NCBI RefSeq assembly: GCF_001870435.1
Contig: NZ_MDDR01000006.1
Coordinates: 62,001-126,000, forward strand
Reading direction: 5' to 3'
Source: Pseudomonas costantinii
GTDB taxonomy: Bacteria; Pseudomonadota; Gammaproteobacteria; Pseudomonadales; Pseudomonadaceae
Length of the DNA stretch: 64,000 nt
Each line of letters begins with the position of its first letter. The first letter of the stretch is position 1. The notes beneath the pieces are model-generated. The model saw only the letters and a program-made list of their open reading frames with translations. It did no database searches and was not told the origin of the DNA. Below are positions 37,051 to 45,549 of the stretch, in pieces. Position numbers and translations under genes: made by a program.

Positions 37051-39954
37051 ATGTTGCTCGCCACGTTGATCCATCGTGCCAGTTTGCCCTGCCCACAAGT
37101 GAGCGTTGATCACGCGGCGCGATTACTCGAGCAGCATTACGGCCTTACTGGCGCCTTGCAGTCGCTGGGCAGCCAACAAGACCTCAACTACAGAATCGAC
37201 AGTGAACGTGGCCGGTTTGTTCTGAAAATTTGCCGGGGTGACTACGCGGCTGTTGAGCTGCAGGCGCAGCATGCGGCCCTCAATGACCTGCAAGCGCACG
37301 TGCGCGTACCCAAGGTTATCCGCGCCCGCACGGGTGAGGAGCTGCTGACCGTGAACGTCGACGGGCAAACGGTGCACCTGCGGCTGCTGGACTATATCGA
37401 CGGCCAGCCCCTGACCCATCAGCCGCACCTTGGCCGCGACGTGATCGCAGGCTTTGGTGAGCTGTGCGGGCGGATGAGCCGCGAATTGGCCCGTTTCGAG
37501 CATCCGGGCCTGGAGCGCACCCTGCAATGGGACCCGCGCCACGCCCAGGAACTGATCACCCACTTATTGGCAACCTTGGAAAACCTGCCCCATCGCGCCG
37601 CGTTGGAGCAGGTGGCCGAGCAGGTTGAGGCGCACATTCGACCTTTGGCGCAGCGTTTGCCTTGGCAAGCGGTACACATGGACATCACCGATGACAACGT
37701 CGTCTGGCAGCGCGATGCCCAGCGGCATTGGCAGGTCCAGGGTGTCATTGATTTCGGCGACTTGGTGCACACCTGGCGTATTGCCGACCTGTCGGTGACC
37801 TGCGCGGCGCTGTTACACCATGCTGACGGCGATCCCTTTGCCATCCTGCCGGCGATCCAGGCCTTTCACGCGGTAACACCGTTGCAGCCTGAGGAGTTGC
37901 AGGCGCTGTGGCCGCTGATCGTCGCCCGTGCGGCGGTGCTGGTGCTCAGCAGCGAACAACAGCAACGCCTGGACCCGGATAACACTTACTTATTGAAAAA
38001 CGCCGAGCATGAGTGGGAAATTTTCCATGTGGCGACGTCGGTGCCATTTGAGTTGATGAACGCGGCGATTCTGCGTTGCGTCGGTGAGATATTGCCGCCG
38101 ATTGCCAGCCAAGACTTCGCCCCGTTGCTGCCGGGTCTGGTGGGGCGTGAGTTCGCGTTGATCGACCTGGGCGTGCTCAGCCCGCACTTCGAGGCCGGTA
38201 ATTGGGCGTTGCCCGGTATAGACCGACGGCTGCTGGATGAAGCGGCGGCGGTGCATGGGCTGGCGGCGAGTCGATATGGCCAATACCGGTTGTCGCGCAC
38301 TTGCCCCGACAGTGCTATCGAGCCGGACACATTCCCACTTCACGTGGAGTTGCACCTTCCCCACGGTACCGTGTTGGAAGCGCCTTTCGCCGGGACGCTG
38401 CGCCAGGGCGCCGATGGCTTGCTGTGTTTGCATGACGCCCAGTTGAGTGTGCGTTTATGGGGCGTGAAAACGTCGTTGAAGCCTGGCTCGGTGCTGGTGA
38501 AAGGGCAAGTACTGGGCGAGGTCCATGCACCACTCACCGTACAGTTATGCCGTGCCGATCTTGAGCCGCCGTTGTTCTGCACACCCTCTCGGGCGTTGGC
38601 GTGGCAGGCCTTGTGCCCCTCACCGGCTTCGTTACTTGGGCTGGCGTGTGATGCCGAGCCGGAGTTGGACCCCGATGCCCTGCTGGCCCGGCGAGACGCC
38701 AGTTTCGCTCGCTCGCAGAAGCATTATTACGTCGACCCGCCGCGTATCGAGCGCGGTTGGCGCAATCATCTGATCGACATGCAGGGCCGTTCCTACCTGG
38801 ACATGCTCAACAACGTTGCCGTACTAGGCCATGGTCACCCGCGCATGGCGGCGGTGGCGGCGCGCCAGTGGTCGCTGCTCAACACCAACTCGCGCTTCCA
38901 CTACGCGGCGATTGCCGAGTTTTCCGAGCGTCTGCTGGCGTTGGCGCCGGAGGGTATGGACCGGGTGTTTTTGGTCAACAGCGGCACCGAGGCCAATGAC
39001 CTGGCGATTCGCCTGGCCTGGGCCTACAGCGGCGGGCGCGACATGCTCAGCGTGCTTGAGGCTTACCACGGTTGGTCGGTGGCGGCAGACGCGGTGTCCA
39101 CCTCGATTGCCGATAACCCCAAGGCGTTGATCAGCCGGCCGGACTGGGTACACCCGGTGACCGCGCCGAATACCTATCGCGGTGAGTTCCGCGGGCAGGA
39201 CAGTGCGCCGGATTACGTACGAAGCGTGGAGCACAATCTGGCGAAAATCGCTGCGAGCAAACGCCAATTGGCCGGTTTCATCTGTGAACCGGTGTACGGC
39301 AATGCGGGTGGTATTTCCCTGCCGCCGGGCTATTTGCAGCAGGTGTATGGATTGGTGCGCGCCCAGGGCGGTGTGTGCATCGCCGATGAGGTGCAGGTGG
39401 GCTACGGCCGCATGGGGCATTTTTTCTGGGGTTTTGAAGAGCAAGGCGTGGTGCCGGACATCATCACCATGGCCAAAGGCATGGGGAACGGCCAACCGCT
39501 GGGCGCGGTGATCACCCGGCGAGAAATCGCCGAGGCGCTGGAGGCCGAGGGGTATTTCTTCTCATCCTCGGGGGGCAGTCCGGTCAGTTGCCGTATCGGC
39601 ATGGCAGTGCTGGATGTGATGGAGGAAGAAAAACTGTGGGAAAACGCCCAAGTCGTGGGTGGGCATTTCAAGGCACGCCTGGAAGAGTTGATTGATCGTC
39701 ACCCGTTGGTGGGTGCCGTTCACGGTTCCGGCTTCTATCTGGGCCTGGAGTTGGTTCGTGATCGACAAACCCTGGAGCCTGCCACCGAAGAAACCGCGCT
39801 GCTGTGTGACCGCCTGCGGGAACTGGGGATTTTCATGCAGCCGACCGGCGATTATCTCAACATTCTGAAGATCAAGCCGCCGATGGTCACGTCCAGACAC
39901 AGCGTGGATTTCTTTGTCGACATGCTGTCGAAGGTGCTGGATGAGCAGTTGTAG
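37051..39954 (+). CDS. Fused APH-type kinase / M23-like / class III aminotransferase (kinase-phospholyase)
   Basis: 967 residues in three parts. Residues 20-330 are a choline/aminoglycoside phosphotransferase-like kinase, with HMDITDDNVVW and VIDFGDLVHTW as catalytic loop and metal site. Residues about 425-510 look like an M23/biotinyl-type beta domain (HGTVLEAPFAGTLRQGADG, KPGSVLVKGQVLGEVHAP) without an obvious HxH zinc set. Residues 545-967 are a class III PLP aminotransferase, with K809 in TMAKGMGNGQPLGAV and DEVQVGYGRMG. Known AGXT2L1/2 homologues are phospho-lyases acting on phosphoethanolamine or phosphohydroxylysine, and kinase fusions of this type exist in bacteria. A linked phosphorylate-then-eliminate reaction is therefore likely; the substrate is unknown. 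aguA follows on the same strand, and GAGGT precedes the ATG. Confidence 0.85.
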   Translation: MLLATLIHRASLPCPQVSVDHAARLLEQHYGLTGALQSLGSQQDLNYRIDSERGRFVLKICRGDYAAVELQAQHAALNDLQAHVRVPKVIRARTGEELLTVNVDGQTVHLRLLDYIDGQPLTHQPHLGRDVIAGFGELCGRMSRELARFEHPGLERTLQWDPRHAQELITHLLATLENLPHRAALEQVAEQVEAHIRPLAQRLPWQAVHMDITDDNVVWQRDAQRHWQVQGVIDFGDLVHTWRIADLSVTCAALLHHADGDPFAILPAIQAFHAVTPLQPEELQALWPLIVARAAVLVLSSEQQQRLDPDNTYLLKNAEHEWEIFHVATSVPFELMNAAILRCVGEILPPIASQDFAPLLPGLVGREFALIDLGVLSPHFEAGNWALPGIDRRLLDEAAAVHGLAASRYGQYRLSRTCPDSAIEPDTFPLHVELHLPHGTVLEAPFAGTLRQGADGLLCLHDAQLSVRLWGVKTSLKPGSVLVKGQVLGEVHAPLTVQLCRADLEPPLFCTPSRALAWQALCPSPASLLGLACDAEPELDPDALLARRDASFARSQKHYYVDPPRIERGWRNHLIDMQGRSYLDMLNNVAVLGHGHPRMAAVAARQWSLLNTNSRFHYAAIAEFSERLLALAPEGMDRVFLVNSGTEANDLAIRLAWAYSGGRDMLSVLEAYHGWSVAADAVSTSIADNPKALISRPDWVHPVTAPNTYRGEFRGQDSAPDYVRSVEHNLAKIAASKRQLAGFICEPVYGNAGGISLPPGYLQQVYGLVRAQGGVCIADEVQVGYGRMGHFFWGFEEQGVVPDIITMAKGMGNGQPLGAVITRREIAEALEAEGYFFSSSGGSPVSCRIGMAVLDVMEEEKLWENAQVVGGHFKARLEELIDRHPLVGAVHGSGFYLGLELVRDRQTLEPATEETALLCDRLRELGIFMQPTGDYLNILKIKPPMVTSRHSVDFFVDMLSKVLDEQL

Positions 39955-40075
39955 ATAATCGATTGTTATCGACTGTTTTTTGTAATATTTACCATCCATG
40001 ATCTTTTATCGCTTTTAAGGCCGATTTTTATCCGTTATAAAGTCGTCCATCACCCCATTCGGAGTCCTGATCGCC
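39955..40075 (+). other. Short gap between the fusion gene and aguA
   Basis: An AT-rich stretch with TCGAT-tgtt-ATCGA and then TGTTTTTTG just after the fusion gene stop may be a weak terminator. CGGAG lies 12 bases before the aguA ATG. No promoter is certain. Confidence 0.35.
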
Positions 40076-41182
40076 ATGACCACCCTGCACAGCACACCTC
40101 GCGCCGATGGCTTCCATATGCCTGCCGAATGGGCACCACAGACCCAAGCCTGGATGATCTGGCCTGAGCGCCCGGACAACTGGCGCCTGGGCGGCAAGCC
40201 GGCGCAGGCGGCTCACGTGGCGGTGGCCAAGGCTATTGCGCGTTTTGAGCCGGTGACCGTGGCCGTTTCTGCCGGTCAGTATGAAAATGCCCGCGCGCAT
40301 TTGGACGTGCCCAATATCCGCGTGGTGGAAATGTCCAACGACGACGCCTGGGTACGGGACACTGGTCCGACCTTCGTCATCAACCACAGCGGCGAAGTGC
40401 GCGGTGTGAACTGGGATTTCAACGCCTGGGGTGGTTTTGACGGCGGCCTCTATGCGCCATGGAACCGTGACTCGCAGGTGGGCGGCAAGATCCTTGAGAT
40501 CGAGCGCGCGCCGCGCTACCGCACTGAAGGTTTTGTGCTGGAAGGCGGTTCGATTCATGTCGACGGTGAAGGCACGCTGATCACCACTGAAGAATGCCTG
40601 CTGAACCGCAATCGCAACCCGCACCTCGATCGCGCGGCCATCGAAGCGGTGCTCAGCGCCAATCTGGCTGTGGATAAGATCATCTGGTTGCCGGATGGCC
40701 TGTTCAACGATGAAACCGATGGTCATGTAGATAACTTCTGCTGCTACGTGCGTCCGGGCGAGGTGTTGCTGGCTTGGACCGATGACCCGCAAGACCCGAA
40801 CTACGCGCGCTGCCACGCCGCCATGGACGTGCTGCAAAGCAGCACGGATGCCCAAGGGCGCTCGTTCACAGTGCATAAAATGCCGATCCCGGGGCCGCTG
40901 TATGCCACTGAAGAAGAATGCGCCGGTGTCGACTTGGTGGATGGCAGCCAGGAGCGTAACCCAACCGTGCGGTTGGCCGGCTCTTACGTCAACTTCCTGA
41001 TCGTCAACGGCGGCATCATCGCGCCAAGCTTCGATGACCCGCTGGACAGCCAGGCCAAAGAGATCCTGCAGAACCTGTTCCCGCAGCATGAGGTGGTGAT
41101 GGTGCCGGGCCGCGAACTGTTACTGGGCGGTGGCAACATCCATTGCCTGACCCAACAACAGCCGGCACCGCACAAAAACTGA
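40076..41182 (+). CDS. aguA: Agmatine deiminase AguA
   Basis: 368-residue guanidino-group-modifying enzyme converting agmatine to N-carbamoylputrescine and ammonia, in arginine decarboxylase-route polyamine breakdown. Seen: [20 protein letters not shown] (20), [11 protein letters not shown], the active-site histidine in [11 protein letters not shown], and nucleophile C357 in [12 protein letters not shown]. The E and H residues around [11 protein letters not shown] are present. Length is typical. The usual partner aguB (carbamoylputrescine amidase) is not adjacent. A strong terminator follows. Confidence 0.95.
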   Translation: MTTLHSTPRADGFHMPAEWAPQTQAWMIWPERPDNWRLGGKPAQAAHVAVAKAIARFEPVTVAVSAGQYENARAHLDVPNIRVVEMSNDDAWVRDTGPTFVINHSGEVRGVNWDFNAWGGFDGGLYAPWNRDSQVGGKILEIERAPRYRTEGFVLEGGSIHVDGEGTLITTEECLLNRNRNPHLDRAAIEAVLSANLAVDKIIWLPDGLFNDETDGHVDNFCCYVRPGEVLLAWTDDPQDPNYARCHAAMDVLQSSTDAQGRSFTVHKMPIPGPLYATEEECAGVDLVDGSQERNPTVRLAGSYVNFLIVNGGIIAPSFDDPLDSQAKEILQNLFPQHEVVMVPGRELLLGGGNIHCLTQQQPAPHKN

Positions 41183-41244
41183 GTGCAGTTGTAACAACAT
41201 CTGGGTGATGGCCTAGCGCCACACTCCTGATAGTGCTCACAGCA

Positions 41245-41277
41245 AGCCCGCGGCCCAGCAAGGTCGCGGGCTTTTTT
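41245..41277 (+). terminator. Rho-independent terminator of aguA
   Basis: AGCCCGCG and CGCGGGCT arms flank GCCCAGCAAGGT and are followed by TTTTT. It lies about 60 bases after the aguA stop. Confidence 0.9.
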
Positions 41278-41417
41278 GTGTCCGAATGCCTATAAACACG
41301 GGACATTGGCATAGCTCTTGTATCGGTGTTGCCACAGTAACCGAGGGTGATGACTGCACAGTTCTGTCACAAACCTTGAGTAAGTTAGCCGCTCACGCAG
41401 TAGGAGAGAGCGCTGAA

Positions 41418-41630
41418 ATGAATGCCGATATCAACCTGATCTATACGCGCCCGTTCCACCCGACGCGGGTCAACGGTGATGCGATCCATGCGCTGGCGCT
41501 CTGGTTGAAGGCAAACGGCTCGCGACAGGTCAGGCAACCTGATCTACGCAGCGTGATAAGTGAACGGTACCCAGTGGGGTTGTTGAGTGAGGATGAAGTG
41601 CGGGTGTTGTGTGAGCTGATGAAAAGCTGA
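41418..41630 (+). CDS. Small hypothetical protein, 70 residues
   Basis: Begins MNADINLIYTRPFHP and ends with SEDEVRVLCELMKS. Codon bias matches the neighbouring genes, and a TAGGAGAG ribosome site precedes the ATG at 41418. Composition suggests a small soluble helical protein; no family or function is recognised. It stands alone between the aguA terminator and a REP. Confidence 0.6.
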   Translation: MNADINLIYTRPFHPTRVNGDAIHALALWLKANGSRQVRQPDLRSVISERYPVGLLSEDEVRVLCELMKS

Positions 41631-41648
41631 AGAGCTCGGCGATCAAAA

Positions 41649-41676
41649 TGTAGGAGCTGGCTTGCCTGCTCCCACA
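41649..41676. repeat. REP palindrome (GTAGGAGC type)
   Basis: TGTAGGAGCTGGCTTGCCTG followed by CTCCCACA, near-identical to the copy at 11088 with one base changed in the left arm, lies between convergent genes. Confidence 0.85.
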
Positions 41677-41691
41677 TTGACCCGGTGAAAC

Positions 41692-43779
41692 TTAGAAGCT
41701 GTAAGTGCCTGTAACGACGAGGCTACGTGGCTCGCCCGGCTGAATCTGCGCCGCGCTGGTCGCCGAGGCGTAGTAGTTTTTGTCGGCGATGTTGTTCAGC
41801 GCCGCGCGTACATCCCATTCCTTATGGCGGAAACCGGCCAACGCATCCCAGCGGCCATAACCTGGCAGTACCACGGTGTTGAGGTTGTCGGCATAGCGGT
41901 CACCGACCAGGGTCAGCCCGGTTTCCGCGTACCAGCCCATTTCCGGCTTCCATGTGATAAACAGGCTGGCATTGCGCTTGGCCACATCGCTGATGCGCTT
42001 GCCTTCAAAGCCGTTGTTATCCTTCTCGACCTTGGCATCCTGCAGGCCGACACCACCGCGCATATACCAATTACCGACGATCTTGCCGGTGGCCGTAAGC
42101 TCCAGGCCGCGTGAACGTTGTACGCCAGTCAGCAGGGTGATAGTGCGGTCCAGCGGGTCGGTGGTGCGGCGGTTGTAGAGTTCCAGTTCGTACACGGCCA
42201 GGGTGGTGCTCAGGCGGTCGTCGAGCCAGTCGCTCTTGACCCCGATTTCCTTTTGCCGGGTCAGCTCGGGGCTCAGGTCGTTGACGCTGCCTGCAGCGTT
42301 CGGAGTGATGCCAATCAAGCCGCCGCCTGCTGGCGAGAAGGTCTTGCTCCAGGATGCGTAGAACGAGTGATGCTCCACCGGCGTCCACACCACGCCGATG
42401 CGCGGGCTGGTGCTGCGGCTCTGAACGTCCTGCTGGGTGTTGAGCACTTTGCTGGTGGTGTCGACGTCGAAGTGGTCGTAACGCAGGCCGGCCAGCACTT
42501 GCCATTGATCGTTGAGGCGCAGTTGATCCTGCACGTAAAGGGCGCGGCTCTCGACTTCAGTGTGGTTGTAACTGGAAAGACTCATGCGCCCGGTGTGGCT
42601 CAGGTGGCGATTGGGCTGGTTGAGGTCCAGGCTCGGTACAGCCTGGCCACCCCGGCCGACGGCGGTAGCGGTGTACAGCTTGGGATCGCGGCGTTGGCTG
42701 CCCAGCTCAAGGCCGGTGAGCAGGCGGTGTTCCAGGCCGAAGGTGTCGAAACCACCTTCCAATTCCAGGTTGTTGAAGACGTTACGGGTGCTCAGGTCCT
42801 GCTGCCAGCGTTGGCGTGTCACCTGTTTCGTCGAGGCGGTGTAGCCGGTCTGGTAGGTGTTGTCGAAATCGCTATCGAGCTTGAATACACCGAGCGTGTG
42901 GCGCAGTTGCCAATTGTTGTTTAGCTCATAAGCGAGCTTGGAACGCAGGGACTGGGATTTGTCGTCGATGTAATCGCGGCTGTCAAAGTAAGTGGCGCTG
43001 CGGCTCACATCCGCCGGGCGACCGTTGACCCCGGGAATGCCGCGATCCGGCGTGCGGTTGTAACGGCTGTATTCGTATTGCACCAACCAATTCAGATCGG
43101 GCGTCAGTTGCCAGCTCATGGACGGCGCAAACAGCTGGCGGTTGCCACTGACGCCGTCGCGAAAGCTGTTGTTGTCCTGGTTACCCATGTTTAGGCGCAG
43201 GCTGATGTTATCGGTGGGATCGGTGCTGAGGTCCGCATACAGGCTGCGCAAATCATTACTGCCGCCTTGGGCTTCGATGCTGGATTTGTGGCCTGCCTGG
43301 GGCAATTTACTCACGCGGTTGACGATCCCTCCCTGGCCGCCTCGCCCATAAAGCACCGCTGCCGGGCCTTTGAGTACTTCGATGCGCTCGATGTTATGCA
43401 GGTCGCGCACGTATTGGCTGTCGTCGCGAATGCCGTCCAGATAAAAGTCGTTGCTCGCGTCGAAACCGCGGATGCGCAGGCTGTCAAAGCGTGTATCCGC
43501 GCCGCTGCTCACGTTGGGAATACCGCTTAACGCCTGGCCCAGGTCGTTGGTGCCGTAGGAACGCAGGCTTTCGGTTTTCACTGAGTCGATGGCCTGGGGC
43601 ACATATCGCACTGAGGTTGCGGTGCGGGTGGCGGTGTTGGTCTCCTTGACGCGCGGGTCGTCTTCATCAGCTTCGGCGCTGATAGAGGTTTCAGGCAAAA
43701 CGGTGGCGGCACAGGCAAAACCAGAGGACAGCAGAACAGAAAGCCCTAGGGTGATGGGCGTCAGGCGAGAGGCAGACAT
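41692..43779 (-). CDS. TonB-dependent siderophore receptor (Fiu/PiuA-like)
   Basis: 695-residue outer-membrane receptor. A signal peptide (RLTPITLGLSVLLSSGFACA) is followed by a TonB-box-like PETSISAEA region. The plug domain has VPQAIDSVKTESL, FYLDGIRDDSQYVRDLHNIE (20) and VLKGPAAVLYGRGGQGGIVN (20). The beta-barrel ends in the required C-terminal phenylalanine (VVTGTYSF). No N-terminal signalling domain is present, so it is not an FpvA-type transducer. The barrel and plug resemble catecholate receptors such as Fiu and PiuA; the ligand is inferred. The start at 43779 is chosen because the longer ATG at 43839 lies inside a Fur box. Confidence 0.9.
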   Translation of the reverse strand: MSASRLTPITLGLSVLLSSGFACAATVLPETSISAEADEDDPRVKETNTATRTATSVRYVPQAIDSVKTESLRSYGTNDLGQALSGIPNVSSGADTRFDSLRIRGFDASNDFYLDGIRDDSQYVRDLHNIERIEVLKGPAAVLYGRGGQGGIVNRVSKLPQAGHKSSIEAQGGSNDLRSLYADLSTDPTDNISLRLNMGNQDNNSFRDGVSGNRQLFAPSMSWQLTPDLNWLVQYEYSRYNRTPDRGIPGVNGRPADVSRSATYFDSRDYIDDKSQSLRSKLAYELNNNWQLRHTLGVFKLDSDFDNTYQTGYTASTKQVTRQRWQQDLSTRNVFNNLELEGGFDTFGLEHRLLTGLELGSQRRDPKLYTATAVGRGGQAVPSLDLNQPNRHLSHTGRMSLSSYNHTEVESRALYVQDQLRLNDQWQVLAGLRYDHFDVDTTSKVLNTQQDVQSRSTSPRIGVVWTPVEHHSFYASWSKTFSPAGGGLIGITPNAAGSVNDLSPELTRQKEIGVKSDWLDDRLSTTLAVYELELYNRRTTDPLDRTITLLTGVQRSRGLELTATGKIVGNWYMRGGVGLQDAKVEKDNNGFEGKRISDVAKRNASLFITWKPEMGWYAETGLTLVGDRYADNLNTVVLPGYGRWDALAGFRHKEWDVRAALNNIADKNYYASATSAAQIQPGEPRSLVVTGTYSF

Positions 43780-43824
43780 GGGGGCATGTATCCGAAAGGT
43801 TTGGAAAGAAAATGATGCGCTAAT

Positions 43825-43843
43825 GGTAATGCTTTGCATTTGC
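43825..43843 (-). promoter_or_regulatory. Candidate Fur box of the siderophore receptor gene
   Basis: On the minus strand GCAAATGCAAAGCATTACC matches 13 of 19 positions of the Fur consensus GATAATGATAATCATTATC, counted by hand. It lies 46-64 bases upstream of the chosen start, where iron-dependent repression of a siderophore receptor is expected. Confidence 0.65.
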
Positions 43844-43991
43844 GCACGTTATCTATTACCAAATATGCAGAGTACAAAAAATGTTACGTGATGTGTTTTT
43901 TAGGCGGGCTGAAGGGTTTTACAGACTTTCGCGAAGGCTCTGCAGAGCGCTCCTTAGACTTTTTTCGCCTAAATACAGACGATTCACGAAA

Positions 43992-44021
43992 TTGACACAC
44001 AGTTCAACGCGCGCATAGGAT
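43992..44021 (+). promoter_or_regulatory. Candidate sigma-70 promoter upstream of the porin gene
   Basis: A perfect TTGACA -35 (43992-43997), an 18-bp spacer and TAGGAT (44016-44021) as -10. It would start RNA near 44028, about 40 bases before the terminator at 44067 and 160 before the porin ATG. Confidence 0.55.
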
Positions 44022-44066
44022 TGCGCCCAACGCCTGTGGCTAACCGCCATGACTCATCCAATAAAA

Positions 44067-44108
44067 AAAGGCCCGCGGCAGTTCAGTCGTCCGCGGGCCT
44101 TCTTTTTT
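44067..44108 (+). terminator. Strong intrinsic terminator in the porin leader (attenuator or sRNA end)
   Basis: AAGGCCCGCGG and CCGCGGGCCTT arms flank a 12-base loop and are followed by TCTTTTTT; AAAAAAA precedes, so it also works on the minus strand. It lies between a good plus-strand promoter and the porin gene, with no gene before it. It must therefore end a short RNA of about 80 nt, or attenuate the porin transcript, or end transcription coming from elsewhere. Confidence 0.85.
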
Positions 44109-44189
44109 CTGGAAAAAGTCGACACCAGAAAAGCAACACGGAGCCTGGTGTCACAGCGCGTACTCAACCAGTAATAAGGAATATAAGAA

Positions 44190-45476
44190 ATGTTGAAGCA
44201 ACGGATGGGTCTGATCGCTCTGGGGATTTTGAGCGCAACTCAGGCAATGGCAAACGACCAGGAGCAATCCAAGGGTTTCGTTGAAGACAGCCACCTGAAT
44301 ATCGCAGCACGTAACGCCTACATCAGCCGTGATTACAAAAACGGCAAGCAAGACAAAGCCGAATGGGGCCAAGGCTTCATCGGCAAGTTCGAGTCCGGCT
44401 TCACCCAAGGCACCGTCGGTGTGGGTGTGGACGCAATCGGCCAATACGCTATCCGTCTGGACGGTGGTAAAGGTCGCAGTGGCGCGGGCGGTATCGACTT
44501 CTTCAAACAAGGTTCCGACGGCGAAGCTGCACGTGACCTGTCCAAAGGCGGCGCTGCCGTGAAGTTCCGCGTATCCAACACTGTGCTCAAGTACGGTGAT
44601 CAGTTCCCGGCCGTGCCTGTCCTGCAGTACGACAACTCTCGCCTGTTGTCGGAAACCTACACTGGCACCTCGATCGTTTCCAAAGAGATCGCTGGCCTGC
44701 AACTGGACGCTGGTCACTTCACCAAGGAAGCGCGCAAGAGTGCCGAAGGCACTGACAGCGGTGGCCTGAAAAGCATCGACTACATCGGTGGTAGCTACAA
44801 ATTCACCGAAAGCCTGTCGGCGGCTCTGTACGCCTCCAACATGCAAGACGTGCTGAAGAAGCAATACGTCAACGTCAACTACGTGCTGGCACTGCCAGAG
44901 AAACAATCGTTGACCTTTGACTTCAACGGCTACAAAACCAAGCTGGACCGCAGCTTCGCCCTGGAAAACCAAGGTGATGCGGACGCCCGCGACAACAAAA
45001 TCTGGAGCTTGGGCGCCACGTGGGCTGTTGGCCCGCACAGCTTCACCGTCGCTCACCAGCGCAGCACCGGCGACACCGGCTACCTGTACGGCGGCTACCG
45101 CAACGCTGGCGGCATCGGCGACGGTGGCAACACCATCTTGCTGGCCAACTCCTACTGGTCCGACTTCAACGGCAAGGATGAGCGTTCCTGGCAAGCAGGC
45201 TACGGCCTGGACTTCAGTGCGTTCGGCGTGCCTGGCCTGACCTACAACATCGCTTACGTGCGCGGCACCAACATTGACGACGGTTCCAACCGCGGCAGTG
45301 GCACCGAGCGTGAAATCTTCAACCAGTTCAAATACGTCGTTCAGAGCGGCCCAGCCAAAGACCTGAGCCTGCGCGCTCGTGCGTCCTGGTTGCGCGTCTC
45401 CAACAACGCCAGCAACTACAACGTTGGTGGTAACGAGATCCGCCTGTTCGCCGACTACCCGATCAACGTTTTCTAA
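44190..45476 (+). CDS. OprD-family outer-membrane porin (OprE/OprQ-like)
   Basis: 428 residues. Signal peptide (MLKQRMGLIALGILSATQAMA) followed by the OprD-family start GFVEDSHLNIAARNAYISRD (20). The family blocks GQGFIGKFESGFTQGTVGVG (20) and GTSIVSKEIAGLQLDAGHFT (20) are present, and it ends in the C-terminal phenylalanine of barrel proteins (DYPINVF). Codon use is highly biased, so it is abundantly expressed. OprD-family channels take up amino acids, peptides or aromatic acids. The closest group appears to be OprE/OprQ, and the substrate is open. AAGGAATATAAGAA precedes the ATG. Confidence 0.92.
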   Translation: MLKQRMGLIALGILSATQAMANDQEQSKGFVEDSHLNIAARNAYISRDYKNGKQDKAEWGQGFIGKFESGFTQGTVGVGVDAIGQYAIRLDGGKGRSGAGGIDFFKQGSDGEAARDLSKGGAAVKFRVSNTVLKYGDQFPAVPVLQYDNSRLLSETYTGTSIVSKEIAGLQLDAGHFTKEARKSAEGTDSGGLKSIDYIGGSYKFTESLSAALYASNMQDVLKKQYVNVNYVLALPEKQSLTFDFNGYKTKLDRSFALENQGDADARDNKIWSLGATWAVGPHSFTVAHQRSTGDTGYLYGGYRNAGGIGDGGNTILLANSYWSDFNGKDERSWQAGYGLDFSAFGVPGLTYNIAYVRGTNIDDGSNRGSGTEREIFNQFKYVVQSGPAKDLSLRARASWLRVSNNASNYNVGGNEIRLFADYPINVF

Positions 45477-45508
45477 TTGATCCGGCGTCGCGCCTGTTTC
45501 CAGGCGAT

Positions 45509-45538
45509 AAAAAACCCCGACTGGTTCGGGGTTTTTTT
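45509..45538 (+). terminator. Bidirectional terminator between porin and M48 gene
   Basis: AAAAAACCCCGA-ctgg-TTCGGGGTTTTTTT, a stem of 12 pairs with T tracts on both strands. It serves the porin gene and the convergent M48 peptidase gene. Confidence 0.93.
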
Positions 45539-45549
45539 ATGCCTGTGGC

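Noticed and set aside
44050..44175. A 41-codon plus-strand frame across the terminator in front of the porin gene, as a possible leader peptide
   Set aside because: No ribosome binding site before its ATG, and the frame runs through the hairpin with no codon bias; more likely chance.
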